A DNA stretch of 64,000 nt from Flammula alnicola (Eukaryota > Basidiomycota > Agaricomycetes > Agaricales > Strophariaceae). Under the pieces are notes generated by a model. That model made no database searches and was not told where the DNA came from. It saw only the letters and a list, made by a program, of their open reading frames with translations. Below are positions 24,179-34,658 of this stretch, piece after piece (position 1 is the stretch's first letter; each line of letters starts with the position of its first letter). The stretch covers positions 1,054,001-1,118,000 of the forward strand of contig JADNRV010000003.1 in the NCBI GenBank assembly GCA_015499995.1, in the 5' to 3' direction. Made by a program: the position numbers and the translations under genes.

Positions 24179-24484
24179 TGTGAGGTGGGGGGTATAGGGA
24201 AGGCAATGGACGTCGAGAGAGAACCTTTTTATAATTGACGCGTTTCAAATCCCGCTTAGTGGCACGAAAGCGCTTTGCGTGAGCACAATGGCCCTGATCA
24301 CTCTCCTGGCCCTTTAAATGGACCTAAATCAAAGCGTTTGCAAGCATTTTTCTCGCTTTGATTGTGCATGTCATGGCCCGAAAATATACGTAATAATCGA
24401 TAACGATTGTTGACATCTATATGTGTTGGGGAACAAGCGACGGTACATTGGAAAGAAAAGCGGCGAGAAATCATGGCAAAGGTA
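24179..24484 (-). promoter_or_regulatory. Upstream region of the checkpoint kinase gene
   Basis: The 306 bp between the kinase start and the end of the next gene on the same strand contain ACGCGT (24238-24243), which matches the MCB element that drives G1/S genes in yeasts, reading the same on both strands. No gene is seen. Confidence 0.4.
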
Positions 24485-25337
24485 TCATAAATCTGGAACG
24501 CAAAGCTCTCCATCAGCAGACTTGACAAAGCCCAGTTGGCAAGATTCTGAGGACTGGGTCTCAGCATCGCGCTTTACACAGATATGAAAGGATAATTACC
24601 GATAATACATTGATTTCTCTGGCATCGTACTGTCCCGAGAGCAAGCCTGGGGGGATTTGTGCCAGTGGAGCACTCATGCCCTGGAGGACAAGTAGTGCAA
24701 ACCCCTCGGTTACTACTGTACATTCCCGTGAGACACTGTAGGTAGGCTGCAAGTCCCAAGACCTATTGTGCAGTAACATCCTTGAGTGCATGTTGAGGCG
24801 GATTTCATTGAGAGGACACTCCTTGACTCCTGCACACTCATATCCAGGAGGACGTGTGCTGCAGGAAGATGCCGTTTGGGTAAAGCTGTATGTCCCGGTC
24901 GCACACTTTCAGCATGCTTCAAGGCGTCCTGGAGAATAATTTGCGAAAGCGCATTGCCGAGGAGAACCCATTTCCGGGACACTCGTATCCCAGGGCATGA
25001 ACCACAGGAAGAAGAACCCGACGAACCAGAATATTTTCCTTTCGGACAAGAAGTCTCCTCACTGGCAGTGGCTCTAGGTGACGTAATAATATCCAGCTCT
25101 CGCGGCAGTGCAGGATGTTGCACCAGATTCTAAATCATGTGTGTTAACTCATGTCATTGTAGGTGATATAACGGGAGGCTTACGATTGCAGTAGGTTCAT
25201 TGAGTACAGTCATAACATGGTGTAGTCTCTTTGGATGCTTTTGAATATGTACCGAGCGAGCATTTGGTGTCGGATGCAAAGGAGTGGGGTATCAAGGTAG
25301 CTAGTACCCAGAGAACTGAAAAAAGACTGAAGAGCAT
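24485..25337 (-). pseudogene. Secreted cysteine-rich repeat protein with broken frame
   Basis: The start at 25337 gives a signal peptide (MLFSLFSVLWVLATLIPHSFA), then DTKCSLGTYSK and CYDC. Downstream, repeated Cys motifs of the GCC2/GCC3 or ephrin-receptor-like kind occur in different frames: SCTA.RAGYYYVT, SCPKGKYSGSSGSSSCGSCP, KCATGTYSFTQTASSCS, GMYSSNRGVCTTCPPGHEC. A final ESCQLGFVKSADGELCVPDL ends with TGA at 24485-24487. At least four frame jumps or stops break the reading. This could be the same missing-base problem seen elsewhere or true decay; the kept signal peptide, Cys spacing and C-terminus favour a real gene. Its function is unknown; such repeats suggest an extracellular disulfide-rich protein. 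Confidence 0.55.
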
Positions 25338-25419
25338 TTGCAGCCGGTCGATCTAGGACGGCCCTTCTTCGTTCCATTGTGAACTATGTAAGAGGTGGAT
25401 GTTTAAGCAAGTGTTCAGG

Positions 25420-26752
25420 TTACAAGGAATGATCGGCGTCTCCTGGGATGATTTGCTTGGGTTTGTTGGGGAACTTGGGGTGTGTGTTCAAGTATCGCTC
25501 AAGGGCGGCTATTTCTTTTGGTCCAATACTGCAACAGCCACCTACCACAAGCCTTTCACAGTCCTCCTCAACAATTGTGCCGATTTCTCGAACGTACTCC
25601 GTTTCATTTCGTTCCTCGACCTCCCTCCACTCTTGCTCTACCTCGTCATAAGTGCCGCCTCCGTTGGGATAAAGGACAAGCCACGGCCGATCATTATCGC
25701 CCAGTGTATCGAACCTTTTGAAGTAGCCTCGCACTTGAGCGCTAAGAGAACGGATGTATTTGATAGGAGTGCAGTTAATACCGAAGCCCGAAGGAGTCAT
25801 GCGAATATTGTCGTCGGTCGTGAAGGCTGCTTTGACCATTTCGTCGATCTGTATCCTGGGCCCTCCGTTTGGGAAACTATCTTCAGGCGATTCGCCGTTA
25901 GGAAACACGCAGCTAATCCACCATGGTTTTATGGTCTGCTCATTTCCTTCTTGGGCGAATTTATCTTGCAACCATTCCATAGCTTTTCGCACTGATTTCA
26001 CCTCTCTCCGAAGGGAATGGTTTCAAATGCGATGCAGTCAATGAACGCCATGCTTCGAGATCGGTGGCAAAGACGACCAGACGATCGAAGTGAAATCGGG
26101 CCAAGGCGTCTATGGCGCGAAGTTCATCTTCTCCCTCGTATTGTTCGAAAGAATTGACATTAGGCCCACCCTCCACAAATTCGCGCGGTCCGTAAGGAGG
26201 CGGGTAAAATCCATGAAACTCTTGGGTGGCCTCAGGGTAGCTCCTAGGGGACCAAGCGAAAGCGCGATAAAGATAGGCTGTCTTTGTTTTGTACCATGGA
26301 TATCTTTACCCGTTTCCTCCTGGAAGTTGATCTGGCCTTCTCTGCGAGGCGCACGGATTGTAGCATGAGGGCCCTGGATTGTTCGGCATTAAACCCGCAC
26401 GACTGAATGTCTCGAAAGAACACTGGTACCTACCAGGGATGGTGTTTAGTTGGTAATTAGAGGAAACCTAAAGTCACTTACGTCGATGTTAAGATAACCT
26501 CGCCCCGGCCTGAAGAAATGCCAAGTGTGCTTTTACGATTGCCTCGGCATTGGAAGCAATCAGCTGCGCGGACCATAAAGGCGACTTCAACGCCTCCGAC
26601 CAAGTGATCTTCGAGCGTGGTTCCCTATATTTTGTTTTATGGAAGATCTCGTTGTAAGTAATCTGGGGTAATAGATTTCATTATTATCTTACCAAACCTC
26701 CATCCATCAACACAGGGAAGTGGTCGAATAATTCGCTGAGGGTGGGGCTCAT
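25420..26752 (-). CDS. Homocysteine S-methyltransferase domain protein
   Basis: These cytosolic zinc enzymes methylate homocysteine to methionine using S-methylmethionine or SAM. The start at 26752 gives MSPTLSELFDHFPVLMDGGLGTTLED, the usual N-terminus. Later blocks are SPLWSAQLIASNAEAIVKAH, YQCSFETF, QPIFIALSLGPLGATL, EFHGFYPPPYGP and the zinc ligands in PWWISCVF and VVGGCCSIGPKEIAAL. The length is about 390 residues, as usual. The ORF is intact from KSVRKAMEW to the stop at 25420, but the first two thirds need about seven single added bases (near 26597, 26490, 26386, 26315, 26240, 26036 and 26003). That is the densest group in the window. Each repair restores family sequence, so a functional gene is likely. 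Confidence 0.87.
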
Positions 26753-27237
26753 ATGTAGACCTCTCATGATAGTCAAAATCTTTCAAGAGCGAGAATTTTT
26801 CTGTCAGTTGGCTACAAGCTGCAAAAGAATGGATGACATTACATATCACACTGTCGCCATCGGGAGCAAGCCGGGATTGTGCTGCAGCTCACCTGATCTG
26901 ATCCTGAACAAGGCCGTACGTAAGCTAAACGACAGGGATCATTCAGAAGCACTTGTCAATGTCAAGCCAATGTCAAGAGTTCGAGTAGTCGACGAAGACT
27001 CAGGATCACTGATTTACAAGCCTTTAACCAAGTTGAGTAGTGAAAGCCTCACATAGCTATCTTTACTCAACCAATCAAGATTCGTTCCATGTCTAAAAAA
27101 ATGAACGTAATTTACAACACAACATTAAAAAAGTCCAGCTATGTAGTCCTTCGTGAATATACAACAACATAACATCTATTAAACGCTCCTCGCGCTATCA
27201 ACCCAAAGGAAATAGAAATACCAGAAACTATGGTACT
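26753..27237. other. Gap between methyltransferase start and DOMON gene end
   Basis: The 485 bp hold a 104-codon plus-strand frame (26742-27056) that resembles nothing known. Both flanking genes are on the minus strand. No gene is called. Confidence 0.4.
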
Positions 27238-29115
27238 TCAATAACCCGCTTTCTGATACTGATAGGAGGTCTGCTTGAGGTTGAAGTGATCACGATCATC
27301 ATCATCATTCAGACGGGTAGCTACCTGAGCACGCTCCTGTCTGTACTGCTTTGGCAGGAAAGACAGGCCCACAGCATATGATACGGGTAACAGCTGGGTC
27401 GATGGGTGAGTATCACAGAGAAGGCGATGAATTGGGGATACCACATACCACAACCCAAACCCAAAAGACGACTTTGACGGATTTAGGCACAGGGGGTCGG
27501 CCAGTTGTCGCGGGCCACTCGTCGTTGAAGCCTGTATACACTTGGTAGAGAGAAAGGCCGATGATGGCGATGCCTAGCACCGCGTGCAAGTAGTTCTGTG
27601 GCGGACGGCGTTTTCGATCTGCCTTCTTGACGAAGTGGATGAAAGAACCAAGCCCGGATTGGACCAGATAAAGTACAAGAAGGGCAAGCCCCCACCTCTG
27701 AGATACACAGTTTGGTCAGAAATAGGCAAGGCGCTACAGAAATCGGATCATACTTTGTGGTCGTCGTCAAAGTGATTTGCTTGAGCTTTATGGACAGCCG
27801 CGATTCCGAGAATGATTCCAAGAACAATAACAGGTCCAGCTGTCATGGAAAAAAAGAAGCGCCGTTAGAACGCAGACGAAAGAAGACTAAAGTGGATAGT
27901 ACCAATTCCGAATTGGAGTATCCAGTGGCCTTTGAACCATGTCGTGATGAATGTTCGTAAGTAACGTGCCATAAGCGCGCCAGCTGGCAATAAGAGAAGG
28001 AAGCCGACGGCGCAAAGTATCGCATGGGCAATGATTAATTGCTGATAGGGCAGCAGAGGGATAGAGGACGAGTTAGATGACCCAGTGCCAGATGACCCAG
28101 TTGTCGTCGGGGAAGACCCTGTACTATTGGATGCCAATTGCTTGGTGAGATCGAGTTGGAGGTTGCCAAAGTCGAGGTGCTGAGCAAGATTTGCACTAGA
28201 CGATGCTGAATTGGGATCTGTCGCTCCATAACCATAGATAACGGATTGCTTCGTATCGGTGTTTGACTGAAGATGGACACAATTTGTCAAATCCATGAAG
28301 ATGAAAATGTCGGGGAAACTTACGGGGACAGTAAAAGCAAGACTAGGGTTTGTTGTCGATAACTGCGACAGAAAATTGTTTGCCTCTTGACTTGACCCAG
28401 CAAGCGATGTGGAATGAGTACTTACCAGACTTTGTGATTGAACTACAGTGGCAGCCCTGGGAGGATTAGAGGCCACAGTAGGCATGACCTGACCAGTGGC
28501 ACTGCGCTGCGACAAGATGATGTTGCCAGAATTAATCCACATAATGACCATGGGAGAATTGGCCATCGAGGTTCCAAAACCTCTGTTAAAGAATATCAGA
28601 AACGAGGACCGGGAAGCTGAAAGAGACTTCGTACATGGCCATCCATCCGAATTTGGAAGCCCCGAGAGAGGAAAGTACGTCTACATTCAAGAGTCAAACA
28701 ATGCACTCTGCAGTATTGGGGAGGGAAAACTGACAGGTGGTTTCTGACCCATTCACGGTTGCTGCTATGCACATTGTCTAGAACCAGGTCAGAAAACGAT
28801 GGGGCAACAAAGGGAGGATCAGTAAATACCGAGCTGCATTGGGTATCCCCCGTCAGAGTACCAGTAGTGCCTGCCTGTTGCGGCGCCGGCACCGCGGTTG
28901 TCGTCGAGCCTGTCGTTTGTGTTGCTGTTGCTGTTGCCGTACTGTCGTCCTGACCATTTCCACCCCCTTGGAGCCACCGTAACCACCATCGCCCTAGCAG
29001 AAGCCATGTTAATTGTATGTATCTGGCTCGACTGATGTGCGAATACACTCACCAGAGCGAGAGGTAGTTGAAATGCAAGAGATAGCAAGGTGAAAAGCAG
29101 AGAAAAATGAATCAT
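27238..29115 (-). CDS. Secreted DOMON domain plus cytochrome b561 membrane protein
   Basis: The start at 29115 gives a signal peptide (MIHFSLLFTLLSLAFQLPLAL), then a Gly-rich and Thr-rich linker. The DOMON haem or sugar binding domain reads MCIAATVNGSETT, YVLSSLGASKFGWMAIGFG and MANSPMVIMW. A Ser/Thr linker follows, then a cytochrome b561/ferric reductase transmembrane part with His residues in IIAHAILCAVGF, FKGHWILQF, AAVHKAQ and NYLHAVLGIAII that fit haem ligands. Electron transfer across the plasma membrane or in the wall is the usual guess for this architecture; the partner is unknown. Exon joins are good, including GT-AG introns that split T|AC (Tyr) and AT|A (Ile). Two added bases are needed, near 28968 in a G run and near 28782. 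Confidence 0.88.
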
Positions 29116-29349
29116 GATGGAAGAAGGGTGAAGAAAGAATGAAAGAGAGACTAGGTTTAAGAAACGTTAAGAAGCTGTGGCAACGCGCTGCGCAGCAGCG
29201 GGTTTAATTCGAATTGTGATGACAAGGGAAGTCCCTGAAAGTGTCGCGATAATGGAGATGCGTTGGTTGGTCGGACGAGGCGACTTGGCGCGCGGTTTAT
29301 TTTTGGACACTTTCCATAAACAGGTTTATCATTCCCACCCGGGTGTTCA

Positions 29350-32300
29350 TTATGCAACGTACTCTATCTGGCTCTGGCTCTCGTCCAGCGGAAGAAACAG
29401 CTTCTCGAACTCCTCAGACGTCTGCCCAATTACCCCAAATGCATTCTGCAATGTCCGTCCCAGAAATTCGAGCTCCATAGTCACTCCTTTCATCGTCAGA
29501 GCATACGCAAAGAACAACAATTGCTGTGATATCTTGGCATCACGTTTCTTCACCACGTCCAGTTTGCGGATCGCCTCGACCTAGTTAACCCGGTATGTAA
29601 GAGATGGCAATAATAAATGTGCGCAGCAGTCGGTCTTACCAGTCGTAATCTTGATTTCTCCACCGGAGGCAAGTAAGGGGGTAGCGGAGCCTTAAGCCGG
29701 AACGAGGCGGCAAGCGTAGAAAAACTGAGCATTATATTGCCCACCATTTCACGCCGCTCTCTGTTCACGGGAACGATAAAGTTCTGACGCACGCTCTGGT
29801 GCATTTAGCCAGTAAATAAAATGGCGAAAATAGAAGAGATTTTTCAAAACAAAAAAAACACTTGCCGTGTACCTAAAAAAAGTCGACGGTCTCAACTATG
29901 ATCTATTTCCACATGGAATTGAGGAAAGCCTCACCATTCTTCGCGCGTCGTGACACACCGCATACTATGCAACTTGTCCAAAATTGTTTGCAGGCTGATC
30001 AATATCTGGCGATAGAGATCGACAGGGAATGGGCCTTTCAGCCGAGGCTCGTGCTGCGCCTGAGCGAGCAAACTCTGCAACTCGATCAGTTTAATCTGGA
30101 GATGCAGCTCCCTAGACAGCACCATTCAGTACTAGTAACAAAGGCGGAGAGATCTGAGAGACATTGCCATAAACTCGTGGATAGAATTGGCGAGTCGAGT
30201 AGTAGCGGCATGTCTTGTGACATTGCGAATATCGAGGAATCTATTTGGGAGTCTCTGCCCTCTTCTCGGTATTCGGGAGCAAAGGAATTAGAGGCAACCA
30301 GGCGGGTATACAGCCATCCTATGTTTAAACAAAACCTGTTAAGTCACATCGTTAGCCAATACGCCTTGACAATTGTGGATATAATACGAACTCGCTAAGA
30401 GATTTGCTTAGTTCTCTCCGCGCTTCGGCCGGCCACCAGAATCTAGAAACAAAAGCCGCCCATAGGACCCCTGCTATGACAGCAATAGCGCGGTGGAACC
30501 CAATATTAACAACGGAGACATCCCCCTCTCGGACGTTATAGCTAAAAAAAAATCCCGTCTTAGTATGTGAACACAATGCCATATAGTGGCTTAGAACACG
30601 TACCAGTATAGACATGTAAGATTGTATGTCAAAAGTACGAAGCGCGAAGCAGAGAGATACTTCGGTTTAGCTACAGCAAAGTAGAAACACGGGATAGAGA
30701 ACAGGAAACCAAATATCGACAGAACGACGGCGTTTTCCGGGAAAAGGGAATATACTGCTACAGCAACGGCTGCGCCAAACCTAAATAGAATAGTTATGGA
30801 CAACAATCGACCAGAGTAAAGCAAGACCTTACAAGGTGCCAAGAAAGCGTTGCAGACTCAGGTAATTAGTCTTGAAAAGGAAAGTAAGTGTCAAGCACAG
30901 CATATAGATTGATGCGTACTCACGCACCGATTGTCGGTGAAATCACCACGAAGAACTAAGCGTAATGTGAGAGTTAATATGTGTCCTAGAAACGACAAAT
31001 AAAACCCACAGAAATCAATGCCCAATCACCCCAGTAAGCAACGAAAGTTGGGCGAGTAGAATCCAAAAAAGCAGGAGTTGCGAGAAGCGCCGTAGCCATC
31101 CCAGCCTTGATGGCATATTTAGTATCTCTCTCTTTCAGCCTTTTCCCGATCGTCCAGATAGTCTGATAGACTTTTCCCATAAAGGTCAACTTGGCGCGAG
31201 GAGGAGTTTGAATCGTGTCGGGTGCGTGAGGTCGGATCTTTGGAAACGCTGGATGGGGTGTCCGGTGATGCGGAATCATGTACACTGGACATTGTTACAT
31301 TAGCTCTAAGAAGGACGCCAGTTCGCGTGACACCTACAAAAGCTTTTCCTGATATTCAAGGTCCTCCTGCGTGCTTCGCTCGACTTCGCCCGTGAAAATG
31401 TCAAGCTAGAGAACGCCCGTCGAATCCAATCCGCCGATCTACGCCACCATAGATCCCGCCGCAGCATACGTTGTTCGTAGTAATAGATTCTTTCTACTGA
31501 GTCTACCAGTGATATCAATTCCCTGGCGAACTCTTGCAGAGTGAATATAAAGCTAAAAAACAGGCGTCATGAGTAAGTCTTTCTTCGCTGTTCTCGAATG
31601 CACTCACAAATACACGAGAAAGACATTCTCGTTATCACCCTCGGTTAGTGGGTTATTTGAGTCTAGAGGACTTTGAGGAAACTCGCTTCCCGAGGATGTT
31701 GAGCGGGATAGCGGATTGGCATCGCTCCTTCGGTACAGACGCAGCACCGCATGATTCGATGTACTCTCGAACCGTACTAGTGCTGCCTCGATGCCATCTA
31801 CAAGGTCGGAGAATTCGTGGGGTTGAATAACGTCTTCGGGCCGCTTCTTTTCCTTTTGAGACTCAAGACAGACATCTAGGAGCCTATTGAGAGTAAAGGT
31901 AGAGGCGGACTGCAGACGAATCTTCAATATATGAAGGGTGAAAAGTCCGCGGAAGACACCTACAGATAACGCCTTCAGAGGTGGTCCCAATTCGTCTACC
32001 AAGTCTCCAAACATGGCCGCTGCGGCCCTCAATAGAGTCTCTCCATCCTCGACGCCTTTGTTCTCGTTGGAGTCGGTTGCTTTGCCCTTTCCAAGCTTGC
32101 CAGATTGTCGTTTTATACCGGCCTTTGTCAATTCATACTGAAGACGCGTTCCACTACGCAAGCCATTCAAATGTTGTGCAAGGCGATTCAGGCAGTCCAC
32201 TGTATCTTCATACGATCGCCGTCCTGAGACATGGGAACCCTCGCAGTGTTGTCAAGTTCGTCCTCGTCACCTAGTCCACCAGTTAATGCCCATTCGCTTT

Positions 32301-33895
32301 TGGCTTCCCTGAGATTTTTTTGAAGATTTGTAAAGCTGTTTTGGTGATTTTCAACAGCCGCTTGAGTTTTTTCCAGGTTGATGACGTGCGACTCGCTATC
32401 GTTCTCTAAGAGAAAAATCCTGGTCAGCATTGGAAGTAGTGTCGAGAACGAATCTAGAGTCTTCGTCATGCTAAGTCGCAAGTTCGATATAGCGGTCTGG
32501 GGCCATAGCAGATAGCAAGCAAGGTTCGAAACAATGGAACCACATAATATGATTCCAGACACTTGCAAAAGTGTTATCAAACCGCCTTCTTTGATAACCC
32601 TGGTGCCAAAGAGATTGAGCTCCAGAAGACACAATGATATAGGAAATGGCCTACACGACAAAGATGACGATTGCCGTCATACTGCATGCTGCAATTAAAT
32701 AGATGAGTGAGAGGCTAGAGGGAATTAGCAAAACTCTTGCCAGTGCCGAACGATGGGTTCGCCTGAAGAATATTAATATTCCAATAACTTTCATTCGATG
32801 ACTGACGTGGAGATATGCTCACCATCCAGACTTTCATCCATGCTAAAATGCTCATACTCAAAGCAATCCAGGCTATTGCGACAAAATCCGCCATCCACTC
32901 CCACCCTGGCCTGACCTCCAGAAACCAAAACATGGACATAGACACCAAGCAGACCACAGCAGCATATAGGACGCCAAACAGGCAGAACAAATCAGCTTCT
33001 ATCATGGCCCCGACCGTCTTCGCTGGATTGAAATACACAGCACTATATTCAAGACATTTAGCAAATGGTCTCCTGTGATACCAGTAGATATATGCGCGTC
33101 GACTCACATTGTCGCGACCATATGCCCACTTGCAGAAGGTCCAGAGGTATCCATATCGCTGATGAACTTGGATAGAAGGGGCGAGAATGTGAATAACGAG
33201 GCAACGAAGTAGGCTATTGCACATTTCAGGATATTACGAGATACTGGTGAAAGAGAGAGTTTTTGTAAAAGTGGATATGAGAACCGTGAACGCGGCGGTG
33301 CTGTTGGTTGCTGAAACGTCGAAGCGATAGAAACAGAGTCAACAGAGTCGTAGTTATTCAAGGCCGGGACATCGGGGACTGGATGGTGTCGTGTGGGGGA
33401 CACATCGCGGCTAGGTCTGGCGTCCACAGAAGTTCGGGAATACGGACTGCCAATACCGCGAATAGATGATCCAGTTACACTGCCTCCATCTTGAACGAAA
33501 TAGTCACTAGGTGAATCCTGGCGGGCTCGTCGCAGAGTCGAACCAGGGCTAACAGGTAGATAGCCTTCATTCTCCATTAATTGGCCGAAGAGCGACCATT
33601 GGTGTTCGGGATGGCGGTCGCGATGGTTTGGACCAACTCGTTGGGCTGAAGGACTGGCATTCTGCAGAGTTGCCGCCCTCCTTCGTTGCAAAGAAGCAGA
33701 TGTTGGAGGTTGACCATTCAGGATGGGTGTTGTTGGCAAAGTAGCAGTAGAGTTCATCATGTCGGAGGCAGGATATTGGTCTTCGCTGTTGATCGGGTCA
33801 GGAGAACCAACAAAATAGCGAACGTCATCTCGAGATTGAAACAGAGAAGAGGAGGAACTCTGGCTACGCGAAGGAATATCAAGTGGTGGTTGCAT
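29350..33895 (-). CDS. BRE4-like / aromatic acid exporter-family multi-pass membrane protein
   Basis: The start at 33895 opens a Ser/Pro-rich cytosolic N-terminus (MQPPLDIPSRSQSSSSSLFQ), followed by a first hydrophobic bundle (ILKCAIAYFVASLFTFSPLL, LFCLFGVLYAAVVCLVSMSM, FVAIAWIALSMSILAWMKVW, LLQVSGIILCGSIVSNLACY). A long hydrophilic middle has coiled-coil features (about 32400-31300). A second bundle includes YAIKAGMATALLATPAF and the segments at 30600-30850, and the C-terminus ends IEYVA. This two-bundle layout fits the fungal DUF2421/DUF2422 (BRE4, FUSC-like) family, implicated in brefeldin A sensitivity and possible export of acids. The substrate is unknown. Added bases are suggested near 32217 (DGRSYEDTVDCLNRL) and near 31380. 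Intron ends in the last third are less certain. Confidence 0.75.
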
Positions 33896-34658
33896 TGAAA
33901 GAATGAATTGACGCTAATGGTACACTGACACAGCACGGCACTTGTGCCATTGACATCAAAGTCTAAACACAGCAGGGGCTACTTATTTTTAAACCTTACA
34001 GTATGTAAAGCCAGATTTTGGATGCAAACCTAGTCACATCCCAGACAACAAAATATGTACTAGATATATGCAAGATTATTCGACTAGGTGCAAAATAGAT
34101 ACTACTACAACCAGGGCTATTGAAACGAAGGTGGGGCTAGAAGATACAATGTGTTATGTTTTTAAAGAACGTCCCAGATCTGGATGTGAATGTAAGTAGA
34201 AGTCCGTGCGAACGTCCGATATCGTGGCAGGTATAGAAGAAGAAAAATTATCCAGTGTCCGAGATGGTCCATGTGTCCGTGCACAAACAAAAGCCCGAAT
34301 AATGACTGTGGGGTATGAAGGTACCGCCATCGGCGGGCAAAGCAAAAGAAAAGCAGAAGGAATGTGAGTATGTAAAGGTGCAGAGTCCATACCTCGCTGT
34401 CGAAAAAAAAAAACTCTGGTCGTAAGGAGGTCGTGAAACATGAAGGATGTGCGTAAAGAAAACGTCCATAGCGTACGAGTCCATAAAAGGAGTGTGGGGA
34501 GATCTATGACAAGTCCATAGTCCGTGACAAAGTTGTCCATGAGCAACGGTCAACAGAGCAGCAAAGCCAAAAAAAGAGTATTACGATAGAGGAAGGAGAA
34601 GGATGAAATTAGACAACGAAATGAGTAACGCTTGTCGCGGTGTCGACGAAAATTGAAA
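33896..34658 (-). promoter_or_regulatory. Upstream region of BRE4-like gene with clustered GTCCAT motifs
   Basis: The 763 bp lie 3' of the next gene and upstream of the BRE4-like start. GTCCAT (ATGGAC read toward that start) occurs six times: 34267, 34385, 34464, 34479, 34513 and 34535. Four of these extend to GTCCATA. A 130-codon frame spans 34154-34546 on the minus strand but looks like chance composition around these motifs. No gene is called. Confidence 0.45.

Noticed and set aside
25399..25995. 198-codon plus-strand frame
   Set aside because: It is antisense to the intact part of the homocysteine S-methyltransferase.
5826..26752. Genes with frame jumps taken as true pseudogenes or as RIP damage
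   Set aside because: RIP makes C-to-T changes, not single-base deletions. The jumps affect conserved genes, run one way and often sit in homopolymers, so sequence error is the better explanation.
26742..27056. 104-codon plus-strand frame
   Set aside because: It has no family resemblance and partly overlaps the methyltransferase start on the other strand.
34154..34546. 130-codon minus-strand frame in the BRE4-like upstream region
   Set aside because: Its sequence is dominated by the repeated ATGGAC motifs and resembles no protein.
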